Assembly: GCF_024360925.2 (NCBI RefSeq)
Contig: NZ_CP113517.1
Span: forward strand, 1,054,001 to 1,118,000
DNA length: 64,000 bases
Reading direction: 5' to 3'
DNA from: Methylomonas rapida
GTDB lineage: Bacteria; Pseudomonadota; Gammaproteobacteria; Methylococcales; Methylomonadaceae
Made by a program: the position numbers and the translations under genes. The notes under the pieces were generated by a model, which saw only the letters and a list, made by a program, of their open reading frames with translations, had not been told where the DNA came from and did no database searches. Below, piece by piece: positions 1 to 10,404 of this stretch; position 1 is the stretch's first letter, and each line of letters begins with the position of its first letter.

Positions 1-2583
1 AAAGAGTTCGAAATGGAAGTGGTGCGCGATCGGAAAGACAATTGCATCATCGTTTGCTCGATCGAAAACTTCGATCCGATGGGCGTGCATACCGGTGACT
101 CGATAACCGTCGCGCCGGCACAAACCTTGACCGACAAGGAATATCAGATTCTGCGTAACGCCTCGTTAGCGGTGCTGCGCGAGATCGGCGTCGATACCGG
201 CGGCTCGAACGTGCAGTTTGCTTTGAATCCGGAAAACGGCCGTCTGATCGTCATCGAAATGAACCCGAGGGTGTCACGTTCCTCGGCGCTGGCTTCTAAA
301 GCTACGGGCTTCCCGATCGCCAAGGTCGCCGCCAAACTGGCCGTGGGCTATACGCTCGACGAACTGAAAAACGAAATTACCGGCGGCAAAACGCCGGCTT
401 CGTTCGAGCCGACCATCGATTACGTCGTGACCAAGGTGCCGCGCTTTGCCTTCGAAAAATTCCCGCAGGCCAACGACAGGTTGACCACGCAGATGAAATC
501 GGTCGGCGAGGTGATGGCGATTGGCCGCACGTTCCAGGAGTCGCTGCAAAAAGCCTTGCGGGGTCTGGAAATCGGCGTGGATGGGCTGGATGAAATCACC
601 GATTTGAACGACGTCAATGCCGAAGACACAATCCTGCGCGAACTGCGTTATCCGGGCCCGCACCGGCTCTGGTATCTGGCCGATGCCTTTCGTGCCGGCT
701 TGAGTTTTGACGAGATTCATCAGGCCTGCCGCATCGAACCGTGGTTTCTGGCCCAGGTCGAGGATTTGATCGCCACCGAAAAAACCTTGTCGACCAAAAC
801 GCTGGCGACCTTGGAGCCGGGCGAATTGCTGCGTCTGAAACGCAAAGGCTTTTCCGATCGGCGTCTGGCGAAACTGTTGGAAGCCAATGAATCCGAGGTG
901 CGCAACGTGCGCCACAAAAAAGGCATACGCCCGGTTTACAAGCGCATCGATTCCTGCGCGGCGGAATTTGCTTCCGATACGGCCTATCTGTATTCGACGT
1001 ATGAGCAGGAATGCGAAGCCAATCCATCCTCCAAAGAGAAGATCATCATTTTGGGCGGTGGCCCGAACCGTATCGGTCAAGGTATAGAATTTGACTACTG
1101 CTGCGTGCATGCGGCGTTGGCGCTGCGTGAAGACGGCTACGAAACCATCATGGTCAATTGCAACCCAGAAACCGTATCGACCGACTTCGATACGTCGGAC
1201 AGATTGTATTTCGAGCCGTTGACGCTGGAAGACGTACTGGAAATCATCGAATTGGAAAAGCCCAAGGGCGTGATCGTGCAATACGGCGGGCAAACCCCGT
1301 TGAAGCTGGCGCGCGCCCTGGAAGCCGCCGGTGCGCCGATTATCGGCACTTCGCCGGATTCCATCGACTTGGCCGAGGATCGCGAACGTTTCCAGAAATT
1401 ATTGGAACGCCTGAATCTGTTGCAACCGCCCAATGCTACCGCGCGTTCAGTCGAGCAGGCCGTCAATTCCGCCAAAGAATTGGGTTATCCCTTGGTCGTG
1501 CGGCCGTCCTACGTGTTGGGTGGACGGGCGATGGAGATCGTGTTCAACGAGGAAGGCTTGCGCCGTTATATGAAGGAAGCAGTCAGTGTTTCCAACGATT
1601 CTCCAGTGTTGCTGGACCGATTCCTCGACGATGCGGTGGAAATGGACGTCGATGCGATTTACGACGGCGAGACCGTGTTGATCGGCGGCTTGATGGAACA
1701 CATCGAGCAGGCCGGCGTGCATTCCGGCGACTCGGCCTGCTCGATTCCGCCTTATGACTTGCCTGTGCATATTCAGGATCAATTGCGCGCCCAGGTCGCC
1801 AAAATGGCCGAAGCCTTGGGCGTGTGCGGCTTGATGAACACGCAGTTTGCGATTCAGGGCGAAACGATTTATGTGCTGGAGGTCAACCCGCGCGCATCGA
1901 GAACCGCGCCGTTCGTTTCCAAGGCTACCGGTTATCCGCTGGCCAAGATCGCTGCCCGCTGCATGGTCGGCAAGTCCCTGAAAGAGCAGGGCATTACCGA
2001 AGAACGCATCCCGGAATACTTCTCGGTCAAGGAGGCGGTATTCCCGTTCATCAAATTCCCCGGCGTCGATCCGCTGTTGGGGCCGGAAATGAAATCCACC
2101 GGCGAGGTGATGGGGGTTGGTAAAACGTTCGGTGAAGCCTTCGCCAAGTCGCAACGCGCTTCCGGGGTGGATTTGAGTCACAGCGGCAAGGTGCTGATCA
2201 GCATCCGTGACGCCGATAAGCCGAAATTGCCGGAATTGGCCAGAATGCTGATTGCCAAGAATTACGAGATCGTCGCTACTCGCGGTACCGCAAGGGTCTT
2301 GAAAGAAGCCGGCATTCCCTGTCAGGAAATCTTCAAGGTGAACGAAGGCCGGCCGAACACCGTGGACATGATCAAGAATGGGGAAATCCAGTTGATCGTC
2401 AACACCACCGAAGGCGTAAAAGCCGTGGCCGATTCGTTTACGATGCGCCGTGAAGCCTTGCAACGTAAAGTTACTTATTACACGACGATGGCCGGCGCCA
2501 GGGCAGCGTGTTATGCACTGGGCGAACTCGATGCCGGCGACGTGAATTGCCTGCAGGATTTACACAAGGCTTTTAATCCTTAA
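1..2583 (+). CDS. carB: Carbamoyl-phosphate synthase large subunit, 5'-partial
   Basis: The reading frame is open from base 1, so the gene begins upstream of the window; about 860 of the usual 1070 or so residues are present. CarB makes carbamoyl phosphate from glutamine-derived ammonia, bicarbonate and two ATP for pyrimidine and arginine synthesis, in complex with CarA. Visible in order are the end of the first ATP-grasp domain ([31 protein letters not shown]), the oligomerisation domain, the second ATP-grasp domain ([38 protein letters not shown]) and the C-terminal MGS-like allosteric domain from about [13 protein letters not shown]. greA follows after a 186-bp gap that holds an interspersed repeat. 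The identification is firm. Confidence 0.98.
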   Translation, partial: KEFEMEVVRDRKDNCIIVCSIENFDPMGVHTGDSITVAPAQTLTDKEYQILRNASLAVLREIGVDTGGSNVQFALNPENGRLIVIEMNPRVSRSSALASKATGFPIAKVAAKLAVGYTLDELKNEITGGKTPASFEPTIDYVVTKVPRFAFEKFPQANDRLTTQMKSVGEVMAIGRTFQESLQKALRGLEIGVDGLDEITDLNDVNAEDTILRELRYPGPHRLWYLADAFRAGLSFDEIHQACRIEPWFLAQVEDLIATEKTLSTKTLATLEPGELLRLKRKGFSDRRLAKLLEANESEVRNVRHKKGIRPVYKRIDSCAAEFASDTAYLYSTYEQECEANPSSKEKIIILGGGPNRIGQGIEFDYCCVHAALALREDGYETIMVNCNPETVSTDFDTSDRLYFEPLTLEDVLEIIELEKPKGVIVQYGGQTPLKLARALEAAGAPIIGTSPDSIDLAEDRERFQKLLERLNLLQPPNATARSVEQAVNSAKELGYPLVVRPSYVLGGRAMEIVFNEEGLRRYMKEAVSVSNDSPVLLDRFLDDAVEMDVDAIYDGETVLIGGLMEHIEQAGVHSGDSACSIPPYDLPVHIQDQLRAQVAKMAEALGVCGLMNTQFAIQGETIYVLEVNPRASRTAPFVSKATGYPLAKIAARCMVGKSLKEQGITEERIPEYFSVKEAVFPFIKFPGVDPLLGPEMKSTGEVMGVGKTFGEAFAKSQRASGVDLSHSGKVLISIRDADKPKLPELARMLIAKNYEIVATRGTARVLKEAGIPCQEIFKVNEGRPNTVDMIKNGEIQLIVNTTEGVKAVADSFTMRREALQRKVTYYTTMAGARAACYALGELDAGDVNCLQDLHKAFNP

Positions 2584-2596
2584 AATCGCAATTAAT

Positions 2597-2715
2597 CCAC
2601 GAAAAGCACGAAAGACACGAAATAAAACAGGCCGTTACGCCACGAGATTCAGTCACCTACCGGGTGTCAGCCTTTTTAAGCAATAACTTGCTGAAACTTT
2701 TCGTGTGTTTCGTGG
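2597..2715. repeat. Interspersed inverted-repeat element, CCACGAAAAGCACGAA family, copy 1
   Basis: This roughly 119-bp unit sits between carB and greA. It begins CCACGAAAAGCACGAAAG and ends in the imperfect reverse complement CTTTTCGTGTGTTTCGTGG (about 16 of 19 positions pair). A related unit lies at 36348-36454 with the same left end, a similar internal stretch (CCGGGTGTCA versus TTGGGTGTCA) and a degenerate right end. No coding potential is seen, so a small non-autonomous repeat is the likely reading. Confidence 0.6.
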
Positions 2716-2769
2716 AGTAAATTATTTTTCTAGGTTAATGGATGAATTTGATTCAATAGGGGAGTAGTA

Positions 2770-3246
2770 ATGCAAAAATTTCCACTGACAGTGACGGGCG
2801 CCAACAAACTGCGCGCCGAACTGGAAGAACTGAAGACCGTGATCAGGCCTCGCATCATTCAGGCCATCGCCGAAGCCCGCGAACACGGTGATTTGAAGGA
2901 AAACGCCGAATACCATGCGGCCCGCGAGCAACAAAGTTTCGCGGAAGGCCGGATTGCCGAAATCGAAGGCAAGTTGGCCAATGCCAATATCATCGATGTG
3001 ACCAAAACCGATGCCAATGGCAAGGTGGTATTCGGGGCGACCGTGAAAATCGAGGATCTGGATTCCGGCAAGGAAGTGACTTATCAGATCGTTGGCGAAG
3101 ACGAGGCCAATATCAAGGAAGGACGTATTTCGGTGGGTTCGCCGATTGCGCGGGCGCTGATCGGCAAGGAAGAAGGCGATACCGTTATCGTTAAAGCGCC
3201 TGGTGGCGATATCGAGTACGAAATCATTGCGGTCGAGTATATTTAG
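2770..3246 (+). CDS. greA: Transcription elongation factor GreA
   Basis: This is a 158-residue protein of normal GreA length. GreA enters the RNA polymerase secondary channel and stimulates cleavage of backtracked transcripts. The N-terminal antiparallel coiled coil (residues 1-75) carries the conserved acidic tip region ([18 protein letters not shown]). The C-terminal FKBP-like domain is recognisable from [21 protein letters not shown] purine-rich ribosome site (GGGGAG) precedes the ATG. The carB-greA order is typical of gammaproteobacteria. A strong bidirectional terminator follows immediately. Confidence 0.97.
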   Translation: MQKFPLTVTGANKLRAELEELKTVIRPRIIQAIAEAREHGDLKENAEYHAAREQQSFAEGRIAEIEGKLANANIIDVTKTDANGKVVFGATVKIEDLDSGKEVTYQIVGEDEANIKEGRISVGSPIARALIGKEEGDTVIVKAPGGDIEYEIIAVEYI

Positions 3247-3251
3247 CCAAT

Positions 3252-3281
3252 AAAAAAGGGAGGTCTCTGCCTCCCTTTTTT
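3252..3281. terminator. Bidirectional rho-independent terminator between greA and yhbY
   Basis: A perfect 12-bp stem, AAAAAAGGGAGG paired with CCTCCCTTTTTT, closes a 6-nt loop. It has a T-run on the + strand and an A-run on the other side, so it can serve both convergent genes. The yhbY stop codon shares its last base. Confidence 0.93.
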
Positions 3282-3547
3282 CACTTCTTGGGATTTTTTC
3301 GATAAAGCACGGCGATTTGGCCAATGGACTGAACCAATTCTGCCCCGGTTTCCGAGCAGATTTGTTCTCGGATGACATTACGGTCATCTCTTTCGGCGCG
3401 AATTTTGACCTTGATCAGTTCATGGGCATCCAGTGCCAGATTGATCTCGTTGATTACCGCGGGCGTCAAGCCAGCTTGCCCAATCATCACCACGGGATTT
3501 AGCGGATGGGCTTGGGCCTTCAGCTTTTTCTTTTCGATAGGATTCAC
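3281..3547 (-). CDS. yhbY: YhbY-type ribosome assembly RNA-binding protein (CRM domain)
   Basis: This 88-residue single-domain CRM protein binds precursor 23S rRNA or the large ribosomal subunit during assembly in homologues. The family glycine loop is present as MIGQAGLTPAVINE, followed by the basic strand LIKVKIRAERDD. It is transcribed convergently to greA and divergently from rlmE, the standard arrangement. The length is normal. Confidence 0.95.
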   Translation of the reverse strand: MNPIEKKKLKAQAHPLNPVVMIGQAGLTPAVINEINLALDAHELIKVKIRAERDDRNVIREQICSETGAELVQSIGQIAVLYRKNPKK

Positions 3548-3596
3548 TCTGTTTCCTTAAACTTTAAAAACCGCACGATTTTACACCAATAGAAAA

Positions 3597-4214
3597 ATGG
3601 CACGCACGAAAAGTAGTCACCAGTGGATGCAGGAGCATTTTCAGGACGAATATGTCAAAAAGGCCCAGGCGTTGGGCTACAGGTCGCGCGCGGTATTCAA
3701 GCTGATCGAAATCCAGGAGAAGGATAAAATCATTCGTCCAGGGATTAATATCGTCGATTTGGGCGCGGCTCCCGGTGGTTGGTCGGAATATGCGCGGAAG
3801 CTCGTCGGCAAAAACGACAAGATCGTGGCACTGGATTTGCTTGAGATCGAGCCGATTGCCGGCGTCGAATTTATTCAGGGTGATTTTAGGGAGGATGAGG
3901 TATTGGAAAAACTGTTTAAAGTGCTGGACGGTCAACCGGTGCACTTGTTATTGTCGGACATGGCACCCAATATCAGTGGAAATAGGGAAATGGATCAGCC
4001 CAGATCGATTTATCTGGGCGAGCTTGCGCTGGATGCTGCCCATCATATACTGGTCAGGGGCGGCACGTTTTTGATTAAAATGTTCCAGGGGGCTGGTTTT
4101 GACGAGTATCTGAATCAAGTCAAGCAAAATTTCACGAGTGTGGTGATCCGCAAGCCGAAAGCGTCGCGAGCGCGGAGCAACGAAGTGTATATTTTGGCAA
4201 AAGGTTTCAAATAG
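3597..4214 (+). CDS. rlmE: 23S rRNA 2'-O-ribose methyltransferase RlmE (FtsJ/RrmJ)
   Basis: The 205-residue protein matches RlmE, which methylates U2552 in the A-loop of 23S rRNA late in 50S assembly. The SAM-binding motif VDLGAAPGGWSEYA is near residue 57. The catalytic K-D-K-E tetrad can be traced through SRAVFKLIE, LLSDMAPN, FLIKMFQG and SNEVYILA. It lies just upstream of ftsH, as in E. coli, and may be cotranscribed with it. Confidence 0.96.
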   Translation: MARTKSSHQWMQEHFQDEYVKKAQALGYRSRAVFKLIEIQEKDKIIRPGINIVDLGAAPGGWSEYARKLVGKNDKIVALDLLEIEPIAGVEFIQGDFREDEVLEKLFKVLDGQPVHLLLSDMAPNISGNREMDQPRSIYLGELALDAAHHILVRGGTFLIKMFQGAGFDEYLNQVKQNFTSVVIRKPKASRARSNEVYILAKGFK

Positions 4215-4313
4215 CTTGGTACACTTGGCATAGTCGAGCTATCGGGTATCGGTATTCCTGATACAATTGGTTGGTTTTTAAATAGTGGGCCGTTTTTGGC
4301 CGGAGCGCGTAAA

Positions 4314-6245
4314 TTGAGCGACATGATGAAAAATTTAGTGTTGTGGGTTGTCATCGCAGTGGTGTTGATGGCGATATTCAACAATTTCGGTTCGAGATCG
4401 ATTCGAAGCGACGCCACGTTGTCGTATTCGCAGCTGATCGATGCCGTGAAGGCAGGGCAGGTACAGCAGGTTGCGATTGCGGACAATACGGTCAGGGGGC
4501 GCATGCAATCGGGTGACAAGTTCAAGACCTACATGCCCAACGATCCGCATTTGATCGATGATTTGTTGGCCAATGGGGTTGAAATCGTCGTGCAGCCGCC
4601 GGAAGAACCTTCGATGCTGATGCAGATCTTTGTGTCGTTTGGGCCGATTTTATTGTTGATTGCGGTGTGGGTGTTCTTCATGCGGCAGATGCAAGGCGGG
4701 GGTGTCGGTGGCCGTGGCGGAGCAATGGGCTTTGGCAAGAGCAAGGCCAGGATGCTGGATCAGGATCAAAACAAGGTGACTTTCGCCGATGTGGCGGGCT
4801 GCGATGAAGCCAAGGAAGAAGTTCAGGAAATGGTGGATTTCTTGCGCGACCCGGCCAAATATCAAAAACTGGGCGGCAAAGTGCCTCGCGGCGCGTTGAT
4901 GGTCGGTCCTCCGGGTACGGGTAAAACCTTGCTGGCACGGGCAATTGCCGGCGAGGCCAAGGTGCCGTTCTTCACGATTTCCGGTTCGGATTTCGTCGAG
5001 ATGTTCGTCGGTGTCGGTGCCTCACGGGTGCGCGACATGTTCGAGCAAGCCAAGAAACATGCGCCTTGCATCATCTTCATCGATGAGATCGATGCGGTCG
5101 GCCGTTCGCGTGGCGCGGGTCTCGGCGGCGGTAACGACGAACGCGAACAAACCCTGAACCAGTTGCTGGTCGAAATGGACGGTTTCGAAGGTCACGAAGG
5201 CATCATCGTCATTGCCGCGACCAACCGTGCCGACGTTTTGGATAAAGCCCTATTGCGCCCCGGCCGTTTCGATAGACAAGTGGTGGTCGGTTTGCCTGAT
5301 GTCAGGGGGCGTGAGCAAATTTTGAACGTGCATTTGAAAAAAGTGCCGGTCGCCGATGATGTCAAAGTCAAATACATCGCCCAAGGTACGCCAGGTTTCT
5401 CCGGCGCGGACTTGGCCAATCTGGTCAACGAAGCGGCCTTGTTCGCGGCGCGCTTCAACAAGCGCTTGGTCAGCATGGTCGATCTGGAAAAGGCCAAGGA
5501 CAAACTGATCATGGGTGCGGAAAGACGCTCCATGGTGATGGACGAAAAAGAAAAGAAAATGACCGCCTATCACGAAGCCGGCCATGCCATCGTTGGTCGC
5601 CTGGTGCCCGAACACGATCCGGTTTACAAGGTCAGTATCATGCCGCGCGGTCGCGCGTTGGGCGTGACGATGTTCCTGCCCGAACGCGATCAATACAGTG
5701 CCAGCAAATGCAAGCTGGATAGCATGATTTCGAGTTTATATGGTGGTCGTATTGCCGAAGAATTGATTTTTGGCTGGGAACAAGTCTCCACCGGTGCTTC
5801 GAACGACATCGAGCGTGCCACCGAGCTGGCCCGTAACATGGTGACCAAATGGGGCTTGTCTCAACGCCTGGGGCCTTTGGCGTATAGCGAAGAAGAGGGC
5901 GAAATCTTCCTGGGTCGTTCGGTGACGCAACACAAGTCGGTCGCGGAAGAAACCGCGCATACCATCGATGAAGAAATTCGCTCCATCATCGACAAAAACT
6001 ATGAGCGCGCGGAAAACATCCTGAAGGATAACATGGACATTCTGCACACCATGGCGGACGCGCTGATGAAATACGAAACCATCGATAAATATCAAATCGA
6101 TGACTTGATGAACAGAAAACCAGTCAGAGAGCCCAAGGGCTGGGATGATACCCCGACTCCGCCTACCAGCGATAATGCGGAAGTGGAGCCTTGGGCGAAA
6201 GGTGGCAACGACCCATTGGTTGATGGCACAGCCGAACACGGTTGA
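4314..6245 (+). CDS. ftsH: ATP-dependent zinc metalloprotease FtsH
   Basis: FtsH is the essential inner-membrane AAA protease that degrades LpxC, sigma-32, SecY and damaged membrane proteins. I place the start at TTG 4314, because GGAG lies 8 nt upstream and the product then begins [11 protein letters not shown], matching the usual MNDMAKNL start; ATG 4323 or 4326 is possible. About 643 residues. Two N-terminal membrane segments flank a periplasmic domain. These are followed by Walker A GPPGTGKT, Walker B IIFIDEID, the second region of homology ([20 protein letters not shown]) and the zinc motif HEAGH. A UUCG-loop terminator follows. Confidence 0.97.
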   Translation: MSDMMKNLVLWVVIAVVLMAIFNNFGSRSIRSDATLSYSQLIDAVKAGQVQQVAIADNTVRGRMQSGDKFKTYMPNDPHLIDDLLANGVEIVVQPPEEPSMLMQIFVSFGPILLLIAVWVFFMRQMQGGGVGGRGGAMGFGKSKARMLDQDQNKVTFADVAGCDEAKEEVQEMVDFLRDPAKYQKLGGKVPRGALMVGPPGTGKTLLARAIAGEAKVPFFTISGSDFVEMFVGVGASRVRDMFEQAKKHAPCIIFIDEIDAVGRSRGAGLGGGNDEREQTLNQLLVEMDGFEGHEGIIVIAATNRADVLDKALLRPGRFDRQVVVGLPDVRGREQILNVHLKKVPVADDVKVKYIAQGTPGFSGADLANLVNEAALFAARFNKRLVSMVDLEKAKDKLIMGAERRSMVMDEKEKKMTAYHEAGHAIVGRLVPEHDPVYKVSIMPRGRALGVTMFLPERDQYSASKCKLDSMISSLYGGRIAEELIFGWEQVSTGASNDIERATELARNMVTKWGLSQRLGPLAYSEEEGEIFLGRSVTQHKSVAEETAHTIDEEIRSIIDKNYERAENILKDNMDILHTMADALMKYETIDKYQIDDLMNRKPVREPKGWDDTPTPPTSDNAEVEPWAKGGNDPLVDGTAEHG

Positions 6246-6265
6246 TGGGTGAATCATTGAGAAAC

Positions 6266-6292
6266 AGAGAGACTTCGGTCTCTCTTTTTTTT
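6266..6292 (+). terminator. Rho-independent terminator after ftsH
   Basis: An 8-bp stem, AGAGAGAC with GTCTCTCT, is closed by a stable TTCG tetraloop and followed by a T-run to 6292. It ends about 22 bp before the glmM start codon, so it may attenuate rather than fully separate ftsH and glmM. Confidence 0.92.
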
Positions 6293-6314
6293 GGAAAAAG
6301 GAAAGTAGATCTTT

Positions 6315-7655
6315 ATGGCTAAAAAATATTTCGGTACTGATGGCATTCGTGGCAAGGTCGGCGAATATCCGATTACGCCTGATTTCATGCTCAAACTGGG
6401 TTGGGCGACCGGGCGTGTGTTCGCCAAGGAAGGCAATGGTTTTGTGTTGGTTGGCAAGGACACGCGCATATCGGGTTATATGTTCGAAGCCGCGCTGGAA
6501 GCCGGGCTTTCCGCCGCGGGCGTGGACACGCGCATGTTGGGACCCATGCCAACCCCCGGCATTGCCTATCTGACTCGGACACTGCGCGCCAAGGCCGGTA
6601 TAGTCATCAGCGCGTCGCACAATCCTTATTACGATAATGGCATCAAATTCTTTTCGGTCAACGGCACCAAGTTGCCAGACGAATTGGAGCACCAGATCGA
6701 GAAATATATCGATATGCCGATGACCACGGTAGAGTCGGCCAAGCTTGGCAAGGTGAAGCGGGTTAGCGATGCGGCTGGTCGCTATATCGAGTTTTGTAAA
6801 GCCACTGTGCCGGCGCATCTCGACTTCAAAGGCATGCGCATCGTCATAGATTGTGCCCATGGGGCAACTTATCACATCGCGCCGCATGTATTCAGCGAAG
6901 TGGGTGCGGAAGTCGTGATGATCGGCGGTGAACCCGATGGTTTGAATATCAACGACGAATGCGGCGCCACCAAGCCAGAATATCTGGCGGCCAAGGTATT
7001 GGAATATCGTGCCGATTTGGGTATTGCGCTGGATGGTGACGGCGATAGGGTCATCATGGTGGACCATAAGGGTGAAATCGTCGATGGAGACGAGTTGATA
7101 TACATCATTGCCAAATCCTTCCATGACAAAGGTAAATTATCCGGGCCAGTAGTTGGTACTTTGATGTCCAATCTGGGTATGGAGCATGCATTGAAAGCCT
7201 TGGGTATTCCATTGTTTCGCGCCAACGTCGGCGACCGTTATGTGATGGAATTGCTGATGGAGAAAAACGGCATGCTGGGCGGCGAAGGCTCGGGCCATAT
7301 CATTTGTCTGGATAAAACTACCACCGGAGATGGCATTGTGGCTGCATTGCAGGTGCTGGCTGAAATGCGGCTTGCCGGCAAGAGTCTGCACGAACTGAAA
7401 TCCGGTATGGAGAAGTATCCGCAAGTTTTGATCAATATCCGAACAGACAAGAAGGTCAAGCTCGATGAAATAGAGGGTGTCAAAAAAGCCGTGGAAGCGG
7501 TGGAGAAAAAGCTGGGTGACAAAGGGCGTGTCTTGTTGAGATCGTCCGGTACCGAACCGTTGGTGCGGGTCATGGTGGAAGGCGTCGACGCGGACGAGGT
7601 TGTTAGGTATGCCAACCAGTTGGCCAACGATGTCAAGAAAGCAATCGCGTCTTGA
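6315..7655 (+). CDS. glmM: Phosphoglucosamine mutase GlmM
   Basis: The 446-residue protein converts glucosamine-6-phosphate to glucosamine-1-phosphate for UDP-GlcNAc, hence peptidoglycan and LPS synthesis. The phosphoserine loop is [12 protein letters not shown] near residue 100. The metal loop is DGDGDR near residue 240. The sugar-binding loop GEGSGH and the C-terminal phosphate-binding [12 protein letters not shown] are also present. In many relatives folP lies between ftsH and glmM; it is absent here. Confidence 0.97.
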   Translation: MAKKYFGTDGIRGKVGEYPITPDFMLKLGWATGRVFAKEGNGFVLVGKDTRISGYMFEAALEAGLSAAGVDTRMLGPMPTPGIAYLTRTLRAKAGIVISASHNPYYDNGIKFFSVNGTKLPDELEHQIEKYIDMPMTTVESAKLGKVKRVSDAAGRYIEFCKATVPAHLDFKGMRIVIDCAHGATYHIAPHVFSEVGAEVVMIGGEPDGLNINDECGATKPEYLAAKVLEYRADLGIALDGDGDRVIMVDHKGEIVDGDELIYIIAKSFHDKGKLSGPVVGTLMSNLGMEHALKALGIPLFRANVGDRYVMELLMEKNGMLGGEGSGHIICLDKTTTGDGIVAALQVLAEMRLAGKSLHELKSGMEKYPQVLINIRTDKKVKLDEIEGVKKAVEAVEKKLGDKGRVLLRSSGTEPLVRVMVEGVDADEVVRYANQLANDVKKAIAS

Positions 7656-7709
7656 ACTTGAACTCAGCAGGGTTTATCATAAGCGGCTTTATTTGGCTTG
7701 GAGTATGTG

Positions 7710-8456
7710 ATGCGTCAACCTTTGATCATGGGAAACTGGAAAATGAACACCTCTAGGGAAGAGGGTGTGCAACTGGCTAAAGCCTTGGCCGAAGGCCTGG
7801 GTAGCGTAGCTCAGGAAGTTGCCGTTTGTGTTCCATTTGTCTATTTGTCGGATGTTAAAAACGCATTGGCGGGCTCACCCATTGCTGTAGGCGCGCAAAA
7901 CGTGGCCGATCAGGCATCTGGCGCTTACACCGGCGAAGTGTCCGCAACCATGTTGGCGGATTGCGGCATTAAATATGCGCTGGTAGGCCACTCGGAAAGA
8001 CGTTCTTATTACGGCGACACCAATCAAAGCGTAGCGAACCGTTTTTGCCAAGCGCTGAAACAAAACGTTATCCCCGTGTTGTGCGTCGGTGAAACCCTGG
8101 ATGAGCGTGAGCAAAACAGAACATTTCAAGTTGTCGACGAACAGTTGGACGCGGTCATCGATGCCGCTGGCATCGAAGCCTTTGGCAAAGCCGTGATTGC
8201 TTATGAGCCCGTTTGGGCGATTGGTACGGGCAAAACCGCAACCGACGAACAAGCACAAGAAGTTCATCAGTACATCCGTCAGCGCATTGCTGAAAGAAGC
8301 GCAGCCGTTGCCGAAAAAGTGCAAATTTTGTACGGCGGTAGCGTAAAACCCGATAACGCCAAAGGCCTGTTCGCGATGCCAGACATCGACGGCGGCCTAG
8401 TCGGCGGCGCTTCGCTGGATGCAAAAGGCTTCCTGCAGATTTGTCATTCAGTTTAG
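7710..8456 (+). CDS. tpiA: Triosephosphate isomerase
   Basis: TpiA interconverts dihydroxyacetone phosphate and glyceraldehyde-3-phosphate. ATG 7710 is preferred over an in-frame TTG at 7698 because GGAG lies 6 nt upstream and the product begins MRQPLIMGNWKMN. It has 248 residues, the normal length. The catalytic lysine is in NWKMN, the histidine in GHSERR and the glutamate in AYEPVWAIGTGKTA; phosphate loops GGSVKPDN and GLVGGASL are present. The tpiA-secG-tRNA order is conserved among gammaproteobacteria. Confidence 0.97.
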   Translation: MRQPLIMGNWKMNTSREEGVQLAKALAEGLGSVAQEVAVCVPFVYLSDVKNALAGSPIAVGAQNVADQASGAYTGEVSATMLADCGIKYALVGHSERRSYYGDTNQSVANRFCQALKQNVIPVLCVGETLDEREQNRTFQVVDEQLDAVIDAAGIEAFGKAVIAYEPVWAIGTGKTATDEQAQEVHQYIRQRIAERSAAVAEKVQILYGGSVKPDNAKGLFAMPDIDGGLVGGASLDAKGFLQICHSV

Positions 8457-8478
8457 TATTTTTTGCTTTAGGATCAAT

Positions 8479-8877
8479 ATGCTGTATCAAATTATTATTG
8501 TTATACACATCCTGTTAGGAATTGGGATTATCGGTCTGATTCTGATGCAGCAGGGTAAGGGCGCCGATGCGGGCGCGGCTTTCGGTAGCGGCGCATCGGG
8601 TTCTGTCTTTGGTGCCCAAGGTTCGGCGTCGTTTCTGTCGAGATCGACAGCTATATTCGCCACCTTGTTCTTTATCACCAGCCTGGGGCTTGCCTTCTTG
8701 AGCGGTTATCAAGGCAAGAAAACCGACATCATTTTGGACACTCCGGCAGCGGAGCCAAAAGTTTCCGACGTGCCGTTGTCTCAGAAAGCGGGTGATGATT
8801 CCGTGCCGGTGGTGAAATTGCCCGAAGCGCCAGCGATCAAAGAAGTGGAACCTTCAGTTCCCGCTAAAGCGCAATAA
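8479..8877 (+). CDS. secG: Protein-export membrane protein SecG
   Basis: SecG is the small auxiliary subunit of the SecYEG translocon. ATG 8479 is chosen because AGGA lies 5 nt upstream and the protein then starts MLYQIIIVIHILLGIGIIGL, the first membrane helix. The conserved QQGKGADAGAAFGSGASGSVFG loop leads into the second helix near residue 55. The C-terminal tail (residues 80-132) is acidic and proline-rich and longer than in E. coli SecG. The gene is directly followed by tRNA-Leu. Confidence 0.93.
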   Translation: MLYQIIIVIHILLGIGIIGLILMQQGKGADAGAAFGSGASGSVFGAQGSASFLSRSTAIFATLFFITSLGLAFLSGYQGKKTDIILDTPAAEPKVSDVPLSQKAGDDSVPVVKLPEAPAIKEVEPSVPAKAQ

Positions 8878-8886
8878 AAAAATAAA

Positions 8887-8971
8887 GCCGACGTGGTGAA
8901 ATTGGTAGACACGCCATCTTGAGGGGGTGGTGACGCAAGTCGTGCCGGTTCAAGTCCGGCCGTCGGTACCA
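8887..8971 (+). tRNA. tRNA-Leu (anticodon GAG)
   Basis: An 85-nt class II tRNA runs from GCCGACG to CGTCGGTACCA, with the 3' CCA encoded. The anticodon loop TTGAGGG is closed by CCATC/GGTGG and gives anticodon GAG (reads CUC/CUU). A long variable arm and the T-loop GTTCAAGTCC are visible. It follows secG exactly as leuU does in E. coli. The adjacent integrase suggests its 3' end has been an integration site. Confidence 0.96.
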
Positions 8972-9002
8972 TATATGGGGTTAAAGAAGCCCAAAGAAGT
9001 AC

Positions 9003-9039
9003 AAAAACCCGCAAACCGTAAGGCTTGGCGGGTTTTTTT
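9003..9039 (+). terminator. Rho-independent terminator after tRNA-Leu
   Basis: The stem AAAAACCCGC (9003-9012) pairs with GCGGGTTTTT (9028-9037) and runs into a T-tract. It would end the secG/tRNA-Leu transcript and shield the integrase gene. Confidence 0.9.
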
Positions 9040-9085
9040 GTGTCCGAAGCGGTGCATTGAAATCTAAGGAAATACAGCAAAATTT

Positions 9086-9132
9086 GTTGTACTGAGAGTT
9101 GTACTGGTAAATTATTGTTATCTCAGTACAAC
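9086..9132. promoter_or_regulatory. Inverted-repeat cluster upstream of the integrase gene
   Basis: GTTGTACTGAGA at 9086-9097 and TCTCAGTACAAC at 9121-9132 are exact 12-bp reverse complements. A third partial copy, GTTGTACTGG, lies between them at 9099-9108. The cluster ends 15 bp before the integrase ATG. Plausible roles are integrase arm-type binding sites or an autoregulatory operator. The motif is seen directly; the function is inferred. Confidence 0.65.
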
Positions 9133-9147
9133 ATTCGGTGCAACAAC

Positions 9148-10404
9148 ATGGCTATCAATATCAATAAAGACGCGGTTTACAGGGCAGCCAAACCACAGAA
9201 TAAGGACTACAAAATTAGCGATGGTGGCGGACTGTCACTACTTGTTAAAACTGATGGAACAAAACGTTGGCTTTTTTATTACCGGTTTAATGGTAAGCAA
9301 AACACATTCGGGCTTGGCATCTATCCCAATACCACTTTGGAAAATGCCAGACGACAATCGGAAGAAGCGCGGAAACAAGTTGCTGATGGTATCAACCCAG
9401 CGGAAATTCGCAGCGCTGTTAAAAAGGCTAAACAAATTTCCAAGTTGAACGAAGAACGAATTGAAGAAGGTTTGCCGATCTTGGGTAGTTTTGCAGATGT
9501 TACTCGGAAATGGCTGGATTCTATTTCGCATCTGACAAGCGCCACAACACACAAAAAGAAAACTAGCAGAATCGAGCGTTTAGCGTTCCCGTTATTGGGC
9601 GATAAGTCGATCAAGGAAATAAAATCTGCAGATGTGCTGGCAGTCTTAAAGCCTATGATCGACAAGCAGCAACTTGAAACGGCGCATCGATTACATGCGG
9701 AAATCAGTTCGATATTTGCTTATGCCATTGTGCATAATTTCACCGAATACGATCCAGCGCAACCCGTAGCCAAGCAGATTCCGGCGCAAAAGGTAAAACA
9801 CCGGGCAGCCATTATCGATCCTAAACAGGTAGCGCAGCTTTTGCGGGATATCAGCAACTATCAAGGGACGTTTGTGGTGCAATCGGCTTTTAGATTATCG
9901 CCATTGTTGTTTCAACGACCTGGCGAAATTCGGCAAATGCTTTGGTCAGATGTCGATTTGGTTTCTCGCGAATGGCGACCCTACATTAGCAAAACCGATT
10001 TTCATCATATTGTGCCTTTATCGACGCAAGCCATAGCTATTCTGGAAGCAATTCAGCCTTTTACCGGTGGCGGGCAATATGTGTTTCCGTCAAGCCGTGG
10101 TGATGGGCGGCCAATGTCTGATAACACTATCCGCACGGCGCTTAAATCGCTTGGTTACGATTCGGACGTAATGACCGCGCACGGATTCAGAACCACGGCC
10201 TCAACCTTACTTAATGAACATGGTTGGTCACCGGATGCGATTGAGCGGCAATTGGCCCACGCGCCACGCGATCAAGTACGGGCGGCCTACAACCGGGCAC
10301 AATATTTGGACGAAAGGCGTCGGATGATGCAAGCCTGGGCTGATTACCTGGATAGCCTCAAGGCAGGGGCGCAAGTGATACCTATTAGCAGGACAGTGCA
10401 GTGA
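9148..10404 (+). CDS. P4-type tyrosine recombinase (integrase)
   Basis: The 418-residue product has the layout of tRNA-targeting phage and island integrases. The N-terminal DUF4102-like arm-binding domain (KISDGGGLSLLVKTDGTKRW, NTFGLGIYP) is followed by a SAM-like core-binding domain and a C-terminal catalytic domain. Catalytic residues can be traced: Arg in RPGEIRQ, His-x-x-Arg in HGFRTTAS, His in QLAHAP and Tyr in YNRAQYL. ATG 9148 is preferred; the frame is open further upstream. The gene looks intact and sits 176 bp past tRNA-Leu(GAG), but no cargo genes and no second attachment site were found nearby. Confidence 0.93.
   Translation: MAININKDAVYRAAKPQNKDYKISDGGGLSLLVKTDGTKRWLFYYRFNGKQNTFGLGIYPNTTLENARRQSEEARKQVADGINPAEIRSAVKKAKQISKLNEERIEEGLPILGSFADVTRKWLDSISHLTSATTHKKKTSRIERLAFPLLGDKSIKEIKSADVLAVLKPMIDKQQLETAHRLHAEISSIFAYAIVHNFTEYDPAQPVAKQIPAQKVKHRAAIIDPKQVAQLLRDISNYQGTFVVQSAFRLSPLLFQRPGEIRQMLWSDVDLVSREWRPYISKTDFHHIVPLSTQAIAILEAIQPFTGGGQYVFPSSRGDGRPMSDNTIRTALKSLGYDSDVMTAHGFRTTASTLLNEHGWSPDAIERQLAHAPRDQVRAAYNRAQYLDERRRMMQAWADYLDSLKAGAQVIPISRTVQ

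Noticed and set aside
274..1293. Long antisense frame (339 codons) within carB
   Set aside because: It is the shadow of the carB codon pattern on the other strand, with no family resemblance and no ribosome site.
5736..7124. 462-codon frame antisense to ftsH and glmM
   Set aside because: It spans two well-identified genes and shows no protein family features.
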